This document shows positions 54,401-64,000 of a stretch of DNA of 64,000 nucleotides, piece by piece (positions within the stretch are counted from its first letter, which is position 1; each line of letters opens with the position of its first letter). A program made the position numbers and the translations under genes. Source of the DNA: Vanilla planifolia (Eukaryota; Streptophyta; Magnoliopsida; Asparagales; Orchidaceae); the NCBI GenBank assembly GCA_023846275.1, contig CM043875.1, positions 41,446,633-41,510,632 of the forward strand, given 5' to 3'. Below the pieces are notes generated by a model. The model made no database searches and was not told where the DNA came from. It saw nothing but the letters and a program-made list of their open reading frames with translations.

Positions 54401-56807
54401 TCACCTTAGGCGGACCTGTCAAGGCATGCACTTATATGGTGAGTGACGTGTTGGTATGTATATATTTTGGGCTTTGCATTGTAAATATTGCAGCCTAATG
54501 CTTTAGAAACTTGGTTAGGATCTGCTATATTTTTCTCTATCAATTCGGTTTTTGATGATTGAAACTTTTAATTCAAGTTGTTGGTAAACAGAGAAACATT
54601 TTCTTTTTTAGCAAAATGAAGTGCATTAAACAGGGCTCTCATACTTTTCTTCTGAAGTGCAACTCCTTGAGGTGAAGCACTTTATTTAATTGTGCAAAAT
54701 CTGTCTTTTTGTGCATCCTTTCTGGTAAATTGTGATCATATCTTAGTTTTGTTTCCCAGAATTTGCATTTCGTTGTTTGTTCTCCACTCACTATTGAACT
54801 AACATTTATCCACGCATGTGCTCATTTTTACATGTATTAAGGGTCCATCAACACACAACATTTGAAGAATCCTTTTTCATTTTTCCTACTTTTTAAAATC
54901 AAAAGCACTATAACCTTGGCAAACTATTCTTATAATTCTTGTTTTTAACATCTTTTCAAAAGCCCTTGTTTTCTCATTTCTCCTTTCAAAAGATATTTTG
55001 ATGACCAGAACTACGAAGGCTAACTTTTCTCCTTTTTTTGGTGTGGAAGAGATTAACAGGGAGGTTTCACATTGACTTGGTCAAGTCCAAAGCTCATGTT
55101 GTGGGCCCCTATATGATATGGCAAACATTATAGGAGCACAAGCATACCTATATCATGGGCAGGGTTGTGTGTCACATTGTGGTGTGGTTATGTAGTTGTA
55201 TTAAGGCAAATATAACTACAGGAGTGTGTGCTTCAACTGAAGATGCCTATCGTTGTGTGATGTAACTAGGAATCTATGGCTGACAAAACATCTATGCAAG
55301 AAGAAAACAGCATGTATGAACTCAGGGGATGACGCTTAGCAGCATATTACATGTCTGTATAAGGAGGGGTGTTAATTGAATAAACAATGAAGTTTTGCAT
55401 GCAAAGTTAATCGCAGTATCCTTCTTTCTTCTACATCCCTTGTAAGCTGCTTGAGACATGGTTGACATGTTCGTTGTCCACTGTGAAGAGTGAAATTGCG
55501 AAGAGTATTATGATCTCTTCCAAAGTTTTAATGAAGCACTTCATAGATTGTAACCATGATTATTACTTGGAGTTTGATTTTTTCAAGTAAACATTGTGTC
55601 TTTCTATCCAAAAGCATAAATTTAAGTCCATCTGCTTTAAGAATTCGCATACTAATTCTAGTTGTGGCACACTTTTGTTCTGTAAACAGCCCTGACGAAG
55701 CTCTTTAAGATTTGTAGTAAATCGAGTTTTTTCTGAATTTTAACCCCAAATATTTCATCTATTTCATTATCAGATTTTTCATGACATTATACTCTGATAA
55801 ATTAAGAGAACTTTTATATTTGTTGTTGTTGACTTCTCTTTTGCTTTATTCACCATTAGTGAGTTTGCCCAACTACAAGTAATTTGTACCCAGTTAAGCA
55901 AAATGCACCATTTTATGCAAAACAATAAATGTTTCACTTGCTTTGTTATACTTCATATGAGCTGGCTTATATTATCATTCCAAAGTTGATGTCTCCACAA
56001 CATTTTTGCTTATTAACATAATATTGAAGGATATGCAAGCTCTAAACCAGTAAACACCTTTCTTCTTCCTTGTGCAGCTTATGCATGGATTGGTTGGCCT
56101 TGCGATGGGCTCTTTGTGGAGGTGAGTTTAAATGACTTAATATCAAACTCCTGTCCATCAACTGTCGTTCCAATCCAAGTTTCAACCAGTTCATTATCTG
56201 TTGCATTTATTCTGATACCTGATGGCATCTTTCAGGTTGAGGATCAACTGGGGCATCTCACTAGCCTTGTGCACACTTGTATTGTTTCTTGAACCCCCAT
56301 CATATGTCATGTGGTTTATCGATTTTATTTATCGAAGACCATGGTATGCAGGTTCGGGTGATTGGCATTATGGGATATGTTCTACTAACCTCATTCTTAA
56401 TAAGAGAGAACATATTGAACCTGGTGAGATGATATTTGCTCAAGCTTTCTATCAATTCAATTGTGAATCAATTCGATCCAAATTTTGCATTTGCAGATCA
56501 CCATTAATGTCCATGCTTCCCTCACCTATGTTCTCACAGCCGTTGGTGTAAATATTGTACCAACAATGGATGTCATATATGCAATATTTGGAATCCTGGT
56601 ACTAACTTTACCCATCAGTTTTAGCTGCTTGTGAATTCTGTTGTAAGCTTTTAACGAGTAATTTCTCCAATGAATTTTCTCCAACAGGTGTTCCTCAATT
56701 GTGGATTCTTTGTTTTGTTGCTGCACATATTATATGCAATATTTCTCTCAAAGCTAGGGATGAAGGATTCTTTGGCTTTTCCAGGTTGGCTCGAGAAGAC
56801 CATTTAA
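37877..56807 (+). CDS. DUF2232-like plastid membrane protein, complete, eight exons
   Basis: Coding exons are 37877-38245, 54217-54297, 54379-54438, 56078-56121, 56236-56278, 56352-56423, 56497-56598 and 56688-56807. They join in phase to 891 bp, or 296 residues. Residues 1 to about 65 are rich in Ser, Arg and His and look like a transit peptide. An acidic stretch follows (KEEEEYDD near 79-86). From about residue 103 there are roughly six hydrophobic segments: near 103-121, 124-140, 151-168, 171-184, 188-215 and 258-278, with a further helix near 226-243. Conserved-looking blocks include SMRWG, AAGRKTMVATT, GGPVKACTY and MHGLVGLAMGSLWR. I match this from memory to the plant and cyanobacterial DUF2232 (YybS-like) membrane family, whose function is not established to my knowledge. 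The first in-frame ATG is used. A candidate AATAAA lies at 57040-57045. No break is seen. Confidence 0.88.
38622..39300 (+). repeat. about 2.6 tandem units of 240-300 bp just upstream of the LINE
   Basis: Units begin at about 38622, 38926 and 39164. Shared words include gctttcaatg, gtgattgatgat, aatagagcccac and ttttttggagggtgctt. The last unit is partial and runs straight into sequence that I take as the LINE. Confidence 0.8.
40433..40461. repeat. short ccatatatt tandem repeat
   Basis: Three copies of a 9-base unit inside the LINE region. Confidence 0.8.
43220..43243 (+). other. LINE reverse transcriptase catalytic motif
   Basis: Reads FVDDALFF, the plant L1 version of the (F/Y)xDD active-site box. 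It lies about 150 bases after the RGLRQ block, the usual order in L1 reverse transcriptases. Confidence 0.85.
45213..45850 (+). repeat. three tandem copies of a 210-220-bp unit
   Basis: Copies start at about 45213, 45432 and 45644. Each holds tatctatattattgctccc-like, gcaataatac-like, tcaattatt, ttcccttatcctct and gcaaaacaaaa words in the same order. Copies differ by substitutions and small indels. A diverged fragment of the same unit appears at about 49590-49680. Confidence 0.88.
45940..46025 (+). repeat. short direct repeat of about 44 bp
   Basis: The phrase gccat(g/a)cagttgtgggatcaaggc occurs twice, at about 45953 and 45997, with shared ggcatgct before each copy. Confidence 0.7.
48375..48430. 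repeat. (CT)28 microsatellite
   Basis: An uninterrupted CT run. The Leu-Ser-repeat open frame across it is an artefact of the repeat. Confidence 0.97.
49590..49680 (+). repeat. diverged stray copy of the 210-220-bp repeat unit
   Basis: Shares ataccatat, ttgttgc, tttaatctat(a/t)aa, agtacatgaccatatagat and gtaatcaa-like words, in order, with the third copy of the array near 45650-45730. Confidence 0.6.
53506..53645 (+). repeat. 81-bp tandem duplication
   Basis: Copies from 53506 and 53587 share aataaggtt(a/t)atgttaaaat and catctgtagtaatt. This lies close to the end of intron 1. Confidence 0.85.
54217..54297 (+). CDS. membrane-protein gene, coding exon 2
   Basis: Encodes residues 124-150, NYLGCFFSLPIVISSMRWG to KTM. 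The acceptor is ctgcag and the donor ATG|gtttgt. It is in phase with exons 1 and 3. Confidence 0.9.
54379..54438 (+). CDS. membrane-protein gene, coding exon 3
   Basis: Encodes residues 151-170, a hydrophobic segment with GGPVK. The acceptor is ttcaag and the donor ATG|gtgagt. An 80-bp intron precedes it and a 1639-bp intron follows. Confidence 0.9.
54439..56077 (+). other. intron 3 of the membrane-protein gene (1639 bp)
   Basis: GT-AG intron, no gene seen. 55.05-55.45 kb is less AT-rich and may be a small old repeat, but nothing identifies it. Confidence 0.8.
56078..56121 (+). CDS. membrane-protein gene, coding exon 4
   Basis: A 44-bp exon encoding LMHGLVGLAMGSLW and two bases of Arg. The acceptor is gtgcag and the donor GAG|gtgagt. 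Confidence 0.9.
56236..56278 (+). CDS. membrane-protein gene, coding exon 5
   Basis: A 43-bp exon completing Arg185 and encoding LRINWGISLALCTL. The donor CTT|gtattg is used because the following exon restores VRVIGIMGY in phase. Reading through instead gives an unrelated peptide. Confidence 0.85.
56352..56423 (+). CDS. membrane-protein gene, coding exon 6
   Basis: Encodes VRVIGIMGYVLLTSF to ENILNL (residues 200-223). The acceptor is atgcag and the donor CTG|gtgaga. Confidence 0.88.
56497..56598 (+). CDS. membrane-protein gene, coding exon 7
   Basis: Encodes residues 224-257 (ITINVHASLTYV to FGIL). The acceptor is ttgcag and the donor CTG|gtacta. Confidence 0.9.
56688..56807 (+). CDS. membrane-protein gene, coding exon 8 with stop
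   Basis: Encodes the last hydrophobic segment (FLNCGFFVLLLHILYAIFL) and the tail GWLEKTI, then TAA. The acceptor is caacag. Confidence 0.9.
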   Translation: MFLNCGFFVLLLHILYAIFLSKLGMKDSLAFPGWLEKTI

Positions 56808-57256
56808 GAACACTAAAGTTCATGTTTTTATTACTAAATGTCTGCAGTATTAAGTTAGGAAGATTTAAGTGAAAGTTTAGCTCATTTAATATGTTGAATT
56901 ATGATTAATGTTAATTGAATAGTAAGACTTTTACTGTTACAGGAAATATCAGCTGTTCTTGTTGAGTAAATTTGACTAAAATTAAAATGAGGTAATTGAA
57001 ATTGTGTTTTTAGCATTATATCACTGGTTATATTGATAAAATAAATTCATGAAAAATTTAACTTGCATGTGAAACTAAACACAATGTTCTCTTAATTAAT
57101 TTGGCATTACATAGAAGAATATCTTAGATACAAAAAAAAACCTCAGATGGGTCTTTAAGAGCAGTAAGGTTTGCAGCTTTTCCTGTTGCCTGACGGCTAG
57201 GCAATGGTGCAAGATGATGTAGAGTTTGAGTTTTCCTGTTGTTTAGCATTCATGCA

Positions 57257-60200
57257 TCATAGGTTAAACGTGTCAGGAAAAACAAAGTTAACTAAACAAG
57301 AAATGAAAGATGAAGCAGGAAGGACAAAGCTATATACCTGAATAGAAGGACCTCTGTAGTTACCTGAACGCATGTAGAAATTGTCAGGAGCATCAATCTT
57401 CTCAAGCCAAACATAGTCTTCTTTCTCCTCATCCATTCCAAGTTCCTTCACAGATGCTGAAACTAAATTATAAGATGATATACCATTCTTCAAGTAATAA
57501 GCAAAATTCCCAACTCTGGAAATATACAACAGTACTATTGTGGTTTTACTTGTTGCTTAACTGCTTTCTGTCAAAGACTTCAACAACTAAGCTAGTTAAC
57601 ATCAACTAAACATGGCAAGAATAATGGGAAAAGAGGACTGGATATACTATGGCAAGAAGAAAAGTGCAAAAGATTACTACATGATAAGGAAGGCTCCATG
57701 AATAATCTCAAAAACTGCAACTGATTTAACCCATGAAGAAACATAAAAACGAGCACGCAAAGCTAGTGAGCAGTTAGAATGGAGTGATGAACAGATTTGG
57801 AGATAATTTTTTATGCCAAAGTTTGTCTCTGATGCAAATGCACAGGCACTAGTCCAGTGTACTTGTGTAGGAATGCTTTTTTGTTGAGGAAGAGGATTAT
57901 GAAATGACAGAAGAAATAGAATTAAATAGAAAACCAACAACAAACACAGCCCCAAATGACAGAACTGGGTTCTATTATCTTTTCTTTTGTTGACATAGAA
58001 GCAACCTTACTAAAAATATAGATATCCAACTAAGACAAAAAGAAAAGAAAATGAGAGAAAACAAAGCAAACAGACAAGTAGTGAACAAGAATAAGGTAAG
58101 AGCTTCAGAGTGCACGCAAATATATTTGGAATCAAGTTTTTTTAGAGAGTAGGTTTTTGGATGGAGAAGTGTTTATATTTAGAGTAAAGAGAATGCTGAG
58201 ATGAAATTAACAGGTAAAAGGATTATGTAACAACCCAGGAAAAGCTTAAGAAGCACATAATAGCTATAGCAAATACAACATAAATAAGCATTTAATGCAT
58301 TTGATCCAGAGATACTAAGGAGGTGAAAAAACTAGAAGTGGCTGGCTAAAGAAAAGGTTCATCTCAAGACGGGACTACACTAGGCTTATCTGATCACCTT
58401 TGGGCAAAGAAAATGTCCTGGTAAGCACTAGCGATGACTTGTCCAAGTCAAGATATCTATAAGATTGGGTTCCTTGCTCAGAGTTTGTCTAATAAATTGC
58501 AAGCTTAGTTCTCAAAGAGGGGGAACAATAGTTCTAACTGGACATTTATTTGAACTAGACAAACCTCAGATGGTCCACTCCTCACCAAATCCCCAATTGT
58601 AGATTAGTTCAGATATTTGTTTAAACTACACATTTTCTTCAAACTGTCGGCATTGAGGACAGATAGTATACATCGATACCTTTGGCACAGAGGTGGTAAG
58701 GCAACATCTCCAAGTCTCCACAGCTGGTTCTAGAAGAGGGTTCATTTTTAAAATGAGCACTGCTCTTTGACAGGGAAATCCACCAAGCACATGCCTCTTC
58801 TTTTGACAGATCGTTTGGTGTTGTGCTCCCTTGCTAGAGCTGAAGAGTTATAATTCTCCTTCAAGATAGATCTGATATCCTTGCAAAATTGGTAATGAGA
58901 TCAGAGGTCTTAAAGAGAACACTGAAAGAATGTTAATACTAAATTGGCACTAGTCCTACGTACGAGTAAAACTTCATTGCTGAAGTAGAAAATTGTGAAG
59001 TGAACAATGAAAAAAAAAAAAAAGAAAACAAAACACAGGAAATGAGAAAGCAAAAAACCCTTAAGAGAACAAAAGTGTAACCTCAAATGACAGACATTGA
59101 GGTCCAGCGTTTTTTTTTTTTTTTTTTTTTTTGTTGTTGTTGTTGTTGTCGTTGTTGCAATAGAAGTAGCCCTATTGGAACAACTGAATCTTTAATGCAA
59201 ACAAAGAACGACAAACAATGAGCAAGAATGCATCAGAGATCCACGGTGCATGTAAGTATATCTAAGATCAGGTTTTTTTGAGAGTGAGTGGAAATGTGTG
59301 AATTTTTGGTTGTAGATGAGTTTATATAAAGGTCAAGGGAATGGATGGAATAGATTTAATACGGATATGTAGATTTAATAAGGAAATGTAATGAGCCAAG
59401 ATAACTATGAAGAATGGCATGTCAACTAGATCATGTAGCGTTAGATGAGTATGTAATGCCTTGAATACCAAGAAGATATGGAAGAACTGTTAGATGGTTG
59501 AAGGAAATTGGACAAAGTTCTCGAACTAGAGCAGGATGCTGTTTGGCTCTGCACCAAGTCTGAGTAGCAAAGCCAAACCAAAAGATTAAGACCCGACCAA
59601 ATCAATGGTCAAGGCAACCGGTATTGCTTAAGTGGAAGGTATAGAACCTAACGAACTAAAAAGACCAATAAGTACTAAGTCAATGGTTACGTTGATAAAA
59701 GAGTACATGAGGAGAACACGCCTAAAGCAGCTAGAGAAGGGTGAATAATTTGGTTAACAATAACAAGGAGAGTTATTTTTTGGTTGGATAAAGTGCTAGT
59801 TGACTTCACTTCCCCATGTTTGGTTGGCTAATAGAATTCACTTCTAATGGATAAGTGATATGAAATATCTTTTCACATCTAGAATTTAATTCTCCAAACT
59901 GCACAACTTCCAAAGTGGGAAGTTTCAACTCCACCCAACTTTAAAAAAATTTACAAACCCTCCCTCCCTAACACTCTCTTCTCCCTCCTATCTTAACAGC
60001 AAGTCATCGTCTTCCAACAATGCTTTCCAACTAACACCACCCTCTCTGACCTCCTGTCAACATGCCTTCTTCCATCAACTAGACCTCCACATTGGTCCTC
60101 TTCAACTTAAGTCTCCCATTAGACAATTGCATAGCTCCTATGATTCCTTTTTCCTTGTCAAGGTCTTTTAAGATTTCCCAAGTAAATTTTAACTCTCCTA

Positions 60201-63200
60201 GTGAAGTGGAGGTGATGTTAGGTGATGTTGGCATGAGGAGACAATGACAAGGTTGGTCATTCCAATTACTTAGGAAGAACAATGCCCCCGTTCGAACAAA
60301 GGTTAAGACACCCACCAAACCAAATAACAAGGATAATCTAGATATACCTAAGTTACCACACAAAAAAGATTTCAATATTAAATCCCTAACCTAGTTAACC
60401 TATTTATGGGTCTAAAATAACCCAATTCTAAATGGAATTGAGAAGTTTATCAATGATAACCTTGCATGATTGAAAAAATTTACATACAAAAGCAAGAGTA
60501 TGGATAATCATGATAATATGTACAACTCCTCCCAGCAAACTCTGAATATGGTGGAGCAAGAACATCAAGGATGGCCACAGAAGTAACTGCTGTGAAGCAA
60601 TGCAAGTTTCCCCCCCTATTTGGGTATAAAACCCTGGTGGAGCATGGTGCTGTCAAGACCGTGTCAGCCTGACACTTTGCGAGTCGCACTGTCAATTACC
60701 ATCAGAAGGTTAAAAACCACATTATTATGGATAAATAGACCAAAAGTAAAGGTATAACATTTAAATAAAATCAAGCAAATAACCTATGTGGAATATTTGC
60801 AAAATGTATGAGAAGGCTTACATCATATTCACAAATATCATAAGAAAACTCATACATCATAGAAATACTATAATTATAAAGGGGCTAGTGAACAGATAAA
60901 CAAAAAGAACTTTTGTTATTTTACAGCTAAAGCTCTAGCAATGAAACAGTTTATTTTTTCCTCTTGCAAAAGTGTTGCTTCTCAGTTTTAAAGAATCCAG
61001 TTTATCTTCAAACAAATCTGGAGAAAAACCGTAAAGCAACATTGATGCAATGGCAAATACATTTTAGCTTGCAATATGGCATAAATACTCTTAACAGAAT
61101 TACAAAATTATATGAAGAACGGTTTTCAACAAAATGATGGATATATACACATATAAAATGTATTTACCAAATTGTGATATTTATTCCCATTCTTAGTATC
61201 ACGATCTTGTCATGAGTGCTAGATGTATTTTATCAGTAAGTAATGCGGTAAAGGAAAAACAACATTAACAATAAGCATAATCTCTCTCCTTAACCTAAGC
61301 AAGAACGTGAATCCCTTTCACTGATTAAGCTTAAATCTTTTAATGATCTCTTGTTAGGTTTTTTTAGCATATTAATCCAATATTAACATGGATATATCAT
61401 TTCTATTGGGTTTACATGAGCATCTTTTGCAATGCTTAAATGTTCAAATCATCTTATCAATTCTTAATCGTCTATTCACCTAACCCACACCAACATTTTT
61501 GCAAATACAATTATTTTACAATTTACGCTTGCAAATTAAACTACTCTTCCACTATAACAACCAGCAACTCTTTTCAAGAAGCATCATCCAATGACCATCT
61601 TTGTAATTTGAGAGTTAACAATTAATTTAGAAGACTCTTGAACTCATTGCACTCTTCCTAAAGTTCCCTTTCAGTCATATGCAGCATTTTTCAAACACAT
61701 ACAGGTTGATTGCACTCCACTTCTTGACTTATGGTTACTGCTTACAAATAACTACAACAAAACATAATGTTTCATACCTAAATTAGCTTTCAATCTGTTG
61801 GAATTAATATCTACAAAAAGCCTTAAACTTTTTGTCTATGGAGTCAGTCACCATAAAAGAAATGGTATTTTGAGCAAATAAAGTTAAAGGATATCAATAG
61901 TGTAATTACATTAAACTTAGCTCTACATTCACTGGTCCCCAAAATAGCACCTGTTATCCTTAAATAGGAAGAAATTTCATAGTAGTGTCAGAGATCACAT
62001 ATGTACAAGTTGAAAACGGTTCAAAATAGTGCACCTGAAATTTCACTTGACTGACCACTTTCAATTTTGCAAGGAGGCTCGATCCAATCAAATGCCTTTA
62101 CATGCACAGAACCATAAAGAACCTTGCTTAGGACCGTCATCCCAGGATGATCATGTAGTGGAATCACAGAAGATGTTGGAAAGCAAAATATGCCAATCTG
62201 CAACATTGAATGATGACAGGATTAGTTAAAACCAACCATCACAAAGCAAGGATCCTTAGAATGCCCACAGTTTTTTAGTAAAATTATCATAATTCAAAAA
62301 AAAAATGTCTTTGCCAAACCTATTTTAAGATATAAATAAAGGAAGTTTTACCTATGTCATTGATAGAGAAAACGAGAACAAAAAGAATCTAAGCTCAAAA
62401 GTTGAAAGAAGAAAACATGGTATTATTCATTCTATGCAAATATGTAGAGATGGGCTAGCACACATAGGGTTGAGACTAGTGCAGCAAACGCATGCAGGCA
62501 CAGAGCGTGTGGCAGCACATGCAAAGGCTAGGCTTTGGCACAACAGTGGCACAACTAACATGCACAAATGAGGCGCCTTGTGCAGTGTGCACGAAGGCTC
62601 GATGGAGTGTGCGGATGTTCGGCAGCATGCACGAATACTCAGGCGGCACCCACACATGTTCTGCAGTGCATGCAAAGGGTGGGCAATGGTGCCTAAATGC
62701 TCGCATGGCTAGCGCAAACAGTCATGCAACGAGTTATGCGCGGAAGCTATAGGACCTATGAGTAGAGGAATGAAAATATTAAAAAGAAGTGGAGAGATAT
62801 AATGCAATTGAAGTGTGAACCATATTATGAAATGGGAAATGCATTGAAAGGGATTAAGGTAAAAAAACAAAAAAAAAAAAAAAAGCATAACCAGCCAAAG
62901 TATTTCACAAGGGAACAAATGAAAAAATCATCAAACTTACACTTAAATCACAAAAAAAAGAGCATAAAAAAATAACTCAAACCATCAAATTGTAAGCTTT
63001 AATTTTAACTTTGAGGTTACTTATACATGTTTCTCCATTATAATCACTAGAATCCACTAAACTCTACTAACATATACTTTTATAGAAGGAAAAAAACACC
63101 AACACCCAACTTTACAACATAACTAAACACCAACACTATCTTATAATCAAATAAAATCTCTAGAAGCTCCATACATGTGTACAAAAATTTTATAATAATT

Positions 63201-64000
63201 TTCATAATTTATTTGAAGTGAACTTCATACGTTGATCCAAAACAAACTTATGTGAGTGAGGACTCAAAACATTAATTCGATTGGCCTGCACTTAGGACCT
63301 TATCATAGGTCTATGTCATCACCGACTTGTGATGTCATTGGGTGTTTTATCAATTATCCCTAAAATGAAATTGTTTTTTAAGTTGTATTACTTAAAATTT
63401 TGCATAGACAAGAACCTTAAATGACTTGGTTAGAATTACATCTAAAAAGTTTTCTTCCATAAAAATTTAGTATTATACCCTCATAGAATGTGTAGCTTAA
63501 ATTCTTATAGAATTTTCAGTTTTAAGAAGTTAAGTAATTGGCTATCAATGACACTAATTGGTTATGATTTACAAGACATACCTAAAAATTCATTGTGCTT
63601 TTTATCACATTCAACTCATTGTTTCATTCCTTTGACTTCATTAATTTAGCCTAGTGTAACTTCATGTAGGAAATTCAAGTTTACAAATCCCAATAGAGTT
63701 GCAAACAAAATCATTGAAACAATTGCACTTTGAAGGAGATTACAAAAAAGCTTTTTTCATAGCATTTCTTCTTACAATAGTTGTAGTCACACTTTCACAG
63801 TAGTTATGAGGGAAGAAGGAACACTATGGTTTTATTTTCTACATATACTTTTTTTAATTGTTTTTTACATAGTATTTTTTTTTCATAGCCCATAACATTA
63901 TAGCACAATCCACTAACAAGTTGTCCTCTATCATGGCAGACGTTTACACCATAACTATTTTTCAAACCACTTTTTCAAAAGCCAATTTAAACGTTCAATA
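57257..64000 (-). CDS. PCO: plant cysteine oxidase, 3' part; gene continues past the window
   Basis: Plant cysteine oxidases (2-aminoethanethiol dioxygenase family) use O2 to oxidise N-terminal Cys of ERF-VII and related proteins, feeding the Cys/Arg N-degron pathway in nucleus and cytosol. Three coding exons are visible on the minus strand, in order 62035-62197, 60488-60688 and 57338-57456, and they join in phase. The first carries [10 protein letters not shown], with two of the three iron-binding His. The second carries [10 protein letters not shown] with the third His, then APPYSE and YYHDYPYS. The third carries [17 protein letters not shown] and GNYRGPSIQ. The N-terminal exons are missing and must lie beyond 64000. 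The exact 3' end is uncertain: the frame runs on to a stop at 57257-57259, or a donor at 57337 is used. Which PCO paralogue this is cannot be settled. Confidence 0.9.
57338..57456 (-). CDS. PCO: PCO 3' coding exon
   Basis: The acceptor tttcag lies just above 57456, and CA completes a Ser codon begun in the previous exon. The frame reads [19 protein letters not shown] to GPSIQ. At 57337-57336 there is a possible donor (CAG|gtatat). Without splicing the frame continues 26 more residues to a stop at 57257, and that extra tail does not look like the family. Confidence 0.8.
57957..58340 (+). repeat. direct repeat copy 1 in the PCO intron
   Basis: Starts caaatgacaga and includes gttgacatagaagcaacc, caagttttttt(a)gagag and gtttatattta. 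It aligns, at roughly two-thirds identity by eye, with the copy at 59088. Together they may be LTRs of a small lost element, but no primer site or target duplication was found. Confidence 0.5.
59088..59520 (+). repeat. direct repeat copy 2 in the PCO intron
   Basis: Starts caaatgacaga and includes gttgcaatagaagtagccc, caggttttttt(g)agag and gtttatataaagg, the last resembling a TATA box. It lies 1131 bases downstream of copy 1. It carries a poly(T)-(GTT)n expansion absent from copy 1. Confidence 0.5.
59110..59157. repeat. poly(T)-(GTT)n tract
   Basis: A run of about 22 T followed by GTT units with one GTC interruption. Confidence 0.95.
60488..60688 (-). CDS. PCO: PCO internal coding exon
   Basis: A 201-bp exon reading [17 protein letters not shown] to DYPYSCF. 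It contains [11 protein letters not shown], whose His is the third metal ligand of the cysteine dioxygenase-like cupin fold. The acceptor is gacag, completing a Val codon, and the donor TTTT|gtatgt. Confidence 0.92.
60689..62034 (-). other. PCO intron (1346 bp)
   Basis: GT-AG intron on the minus strand, AT-rich, with nothing else recognised. Confidence 0.85.
62035..62197 (-). CDS. PCO: PCO internal coding exon with the HxH iron motif
   Basis: A 163-bp exon reading [19 protein letters not shown] through [16 protein letters not shown] to SSEIS. The HDH pair supplies two iron ligands. The acceptor is ttgcag and the donor CAG|gtgcac. Confidence 0.93.
62198..64000 (-). other. PCO upstream intron, runs off the window
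   Basis: No N-terminal PCO exon (a block like YLHIYECEEFS would be expected) was found up to 64000 on the minus strand. The intron is therefore at least 1.8 kb and the gene start is outside. The stretch is AT-rich except for a GC-richer island at 62430-62756. Confidence 0.75.
62430..62756. repeat. GC-rich degenerate repeat island
   Basis: An irregular array built from gcatgca, gcacaaatg/gcacgaa and ggcagca words within a very AT-rich intron. Open frames on both strands (Cys/His/Ala-rich) arise from this composition. The origin is unknown, possibly an old LTR or satellite fragment. Confidence 0.5.

Larger units (their letters stand above)
57457..60487 (-). other. PCO intron (3031 bp)
   Basis: GT-AG intron on the minus strand, AT-rich. 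It contains a pair of diverged direct repeats (57957 and 59088) and a poly(T)-(GTT)n tract. No gene is seen. Short minus-strand frames near 57.7-57.95 kb and 60.1-60.4 kb have no domain and lie within the intron. Confidence 0.8.

Noticed and set aside
62427-62752. Cys/His-rich frames on both strands that could suggest a zinc-binding small protein
   Set aside because: Cys and His come from recurring tgc/cat words in the GC-rich island. There is no spaced zinc-finger pattern.

Overview
The window is nuclear DNA from a flowering plant. The evidence is a plastid-type enolase with a transit peptide, a plant cysteine oxidase, GT-AG introns in an AT-rich background, and plant-type LTR retrotransposons with tRNA primer sites and an L1-type LINE. 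The species cannot be named from sequence alone. The very long, transposon-filled introns suggest a fairly large genome.

Layout. 1-6570 is AT-rich intergenic DNA with one possible LTR remnant near 3.4-4.0 kb. 6805-33721 (+) is a complete gene for plastid enolase (ENO1-like): seven coding exons and 490 residues, with every catalytic residue I looked for present. Its introns 1 (5.5 kb) and 4 (18.9 kb) make up most of the gene. 34.1-37.8 kb is intergenic and holds a possible decayed LTR element. 37877-56807 (+) is a complete eight-exon gene for a 296-residue, probably plastid, multi-pass membrane protein that I match from memory to the DUF2232 family. Its first intron is 16.0 kb and holds a decayed L1-type LINE and several tandem-repeat blocks. 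From about 57.26 kb to the right edge (-) are the last three coding exons of a plant cysteine oxidase (PCO). Its 5' exons lie beyond the window, and it converges on the membrane-protein gene.

Mobile elements. Enolase intron 4 carries a nested set. An old antisense Ty3/gypsy (Tat-like) gag-only element spans 14874-23038, with target duplication CATAG and both LTRs. A 2.9-kb solo LTR (19611-22501, target duplication GAAGC) sits inside its right-hand LTR. About 1.1 kb further on is a structurally whole, very young non-autonomous LTR element (24133-26928, target duplication CCTTA). Its two LTRs of about 1.09 kb are nearly identical, and its 618-bp interior holds only a primer site, one acidic ORF and a polypurine tract. 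Beyond it lies a diverged tandem duplication broken by a 1.9-kb insertion.

How the genes relate. The three genes are ordinary single-copy-looking nuclear genes, not an operon. Enolase is a plastid glycolytic enzyme. The membrane protein is probably also plastidial. PCO is the oxygen-sensing N-degron enzyme. I see no CRISPR, no operon-like system and no convincing new biological system. The best material for a second look is the young short LTR element, the nested intronic transposons, a GC-AG intron in the enolase gene, and short tandem-repeat families in the introns.
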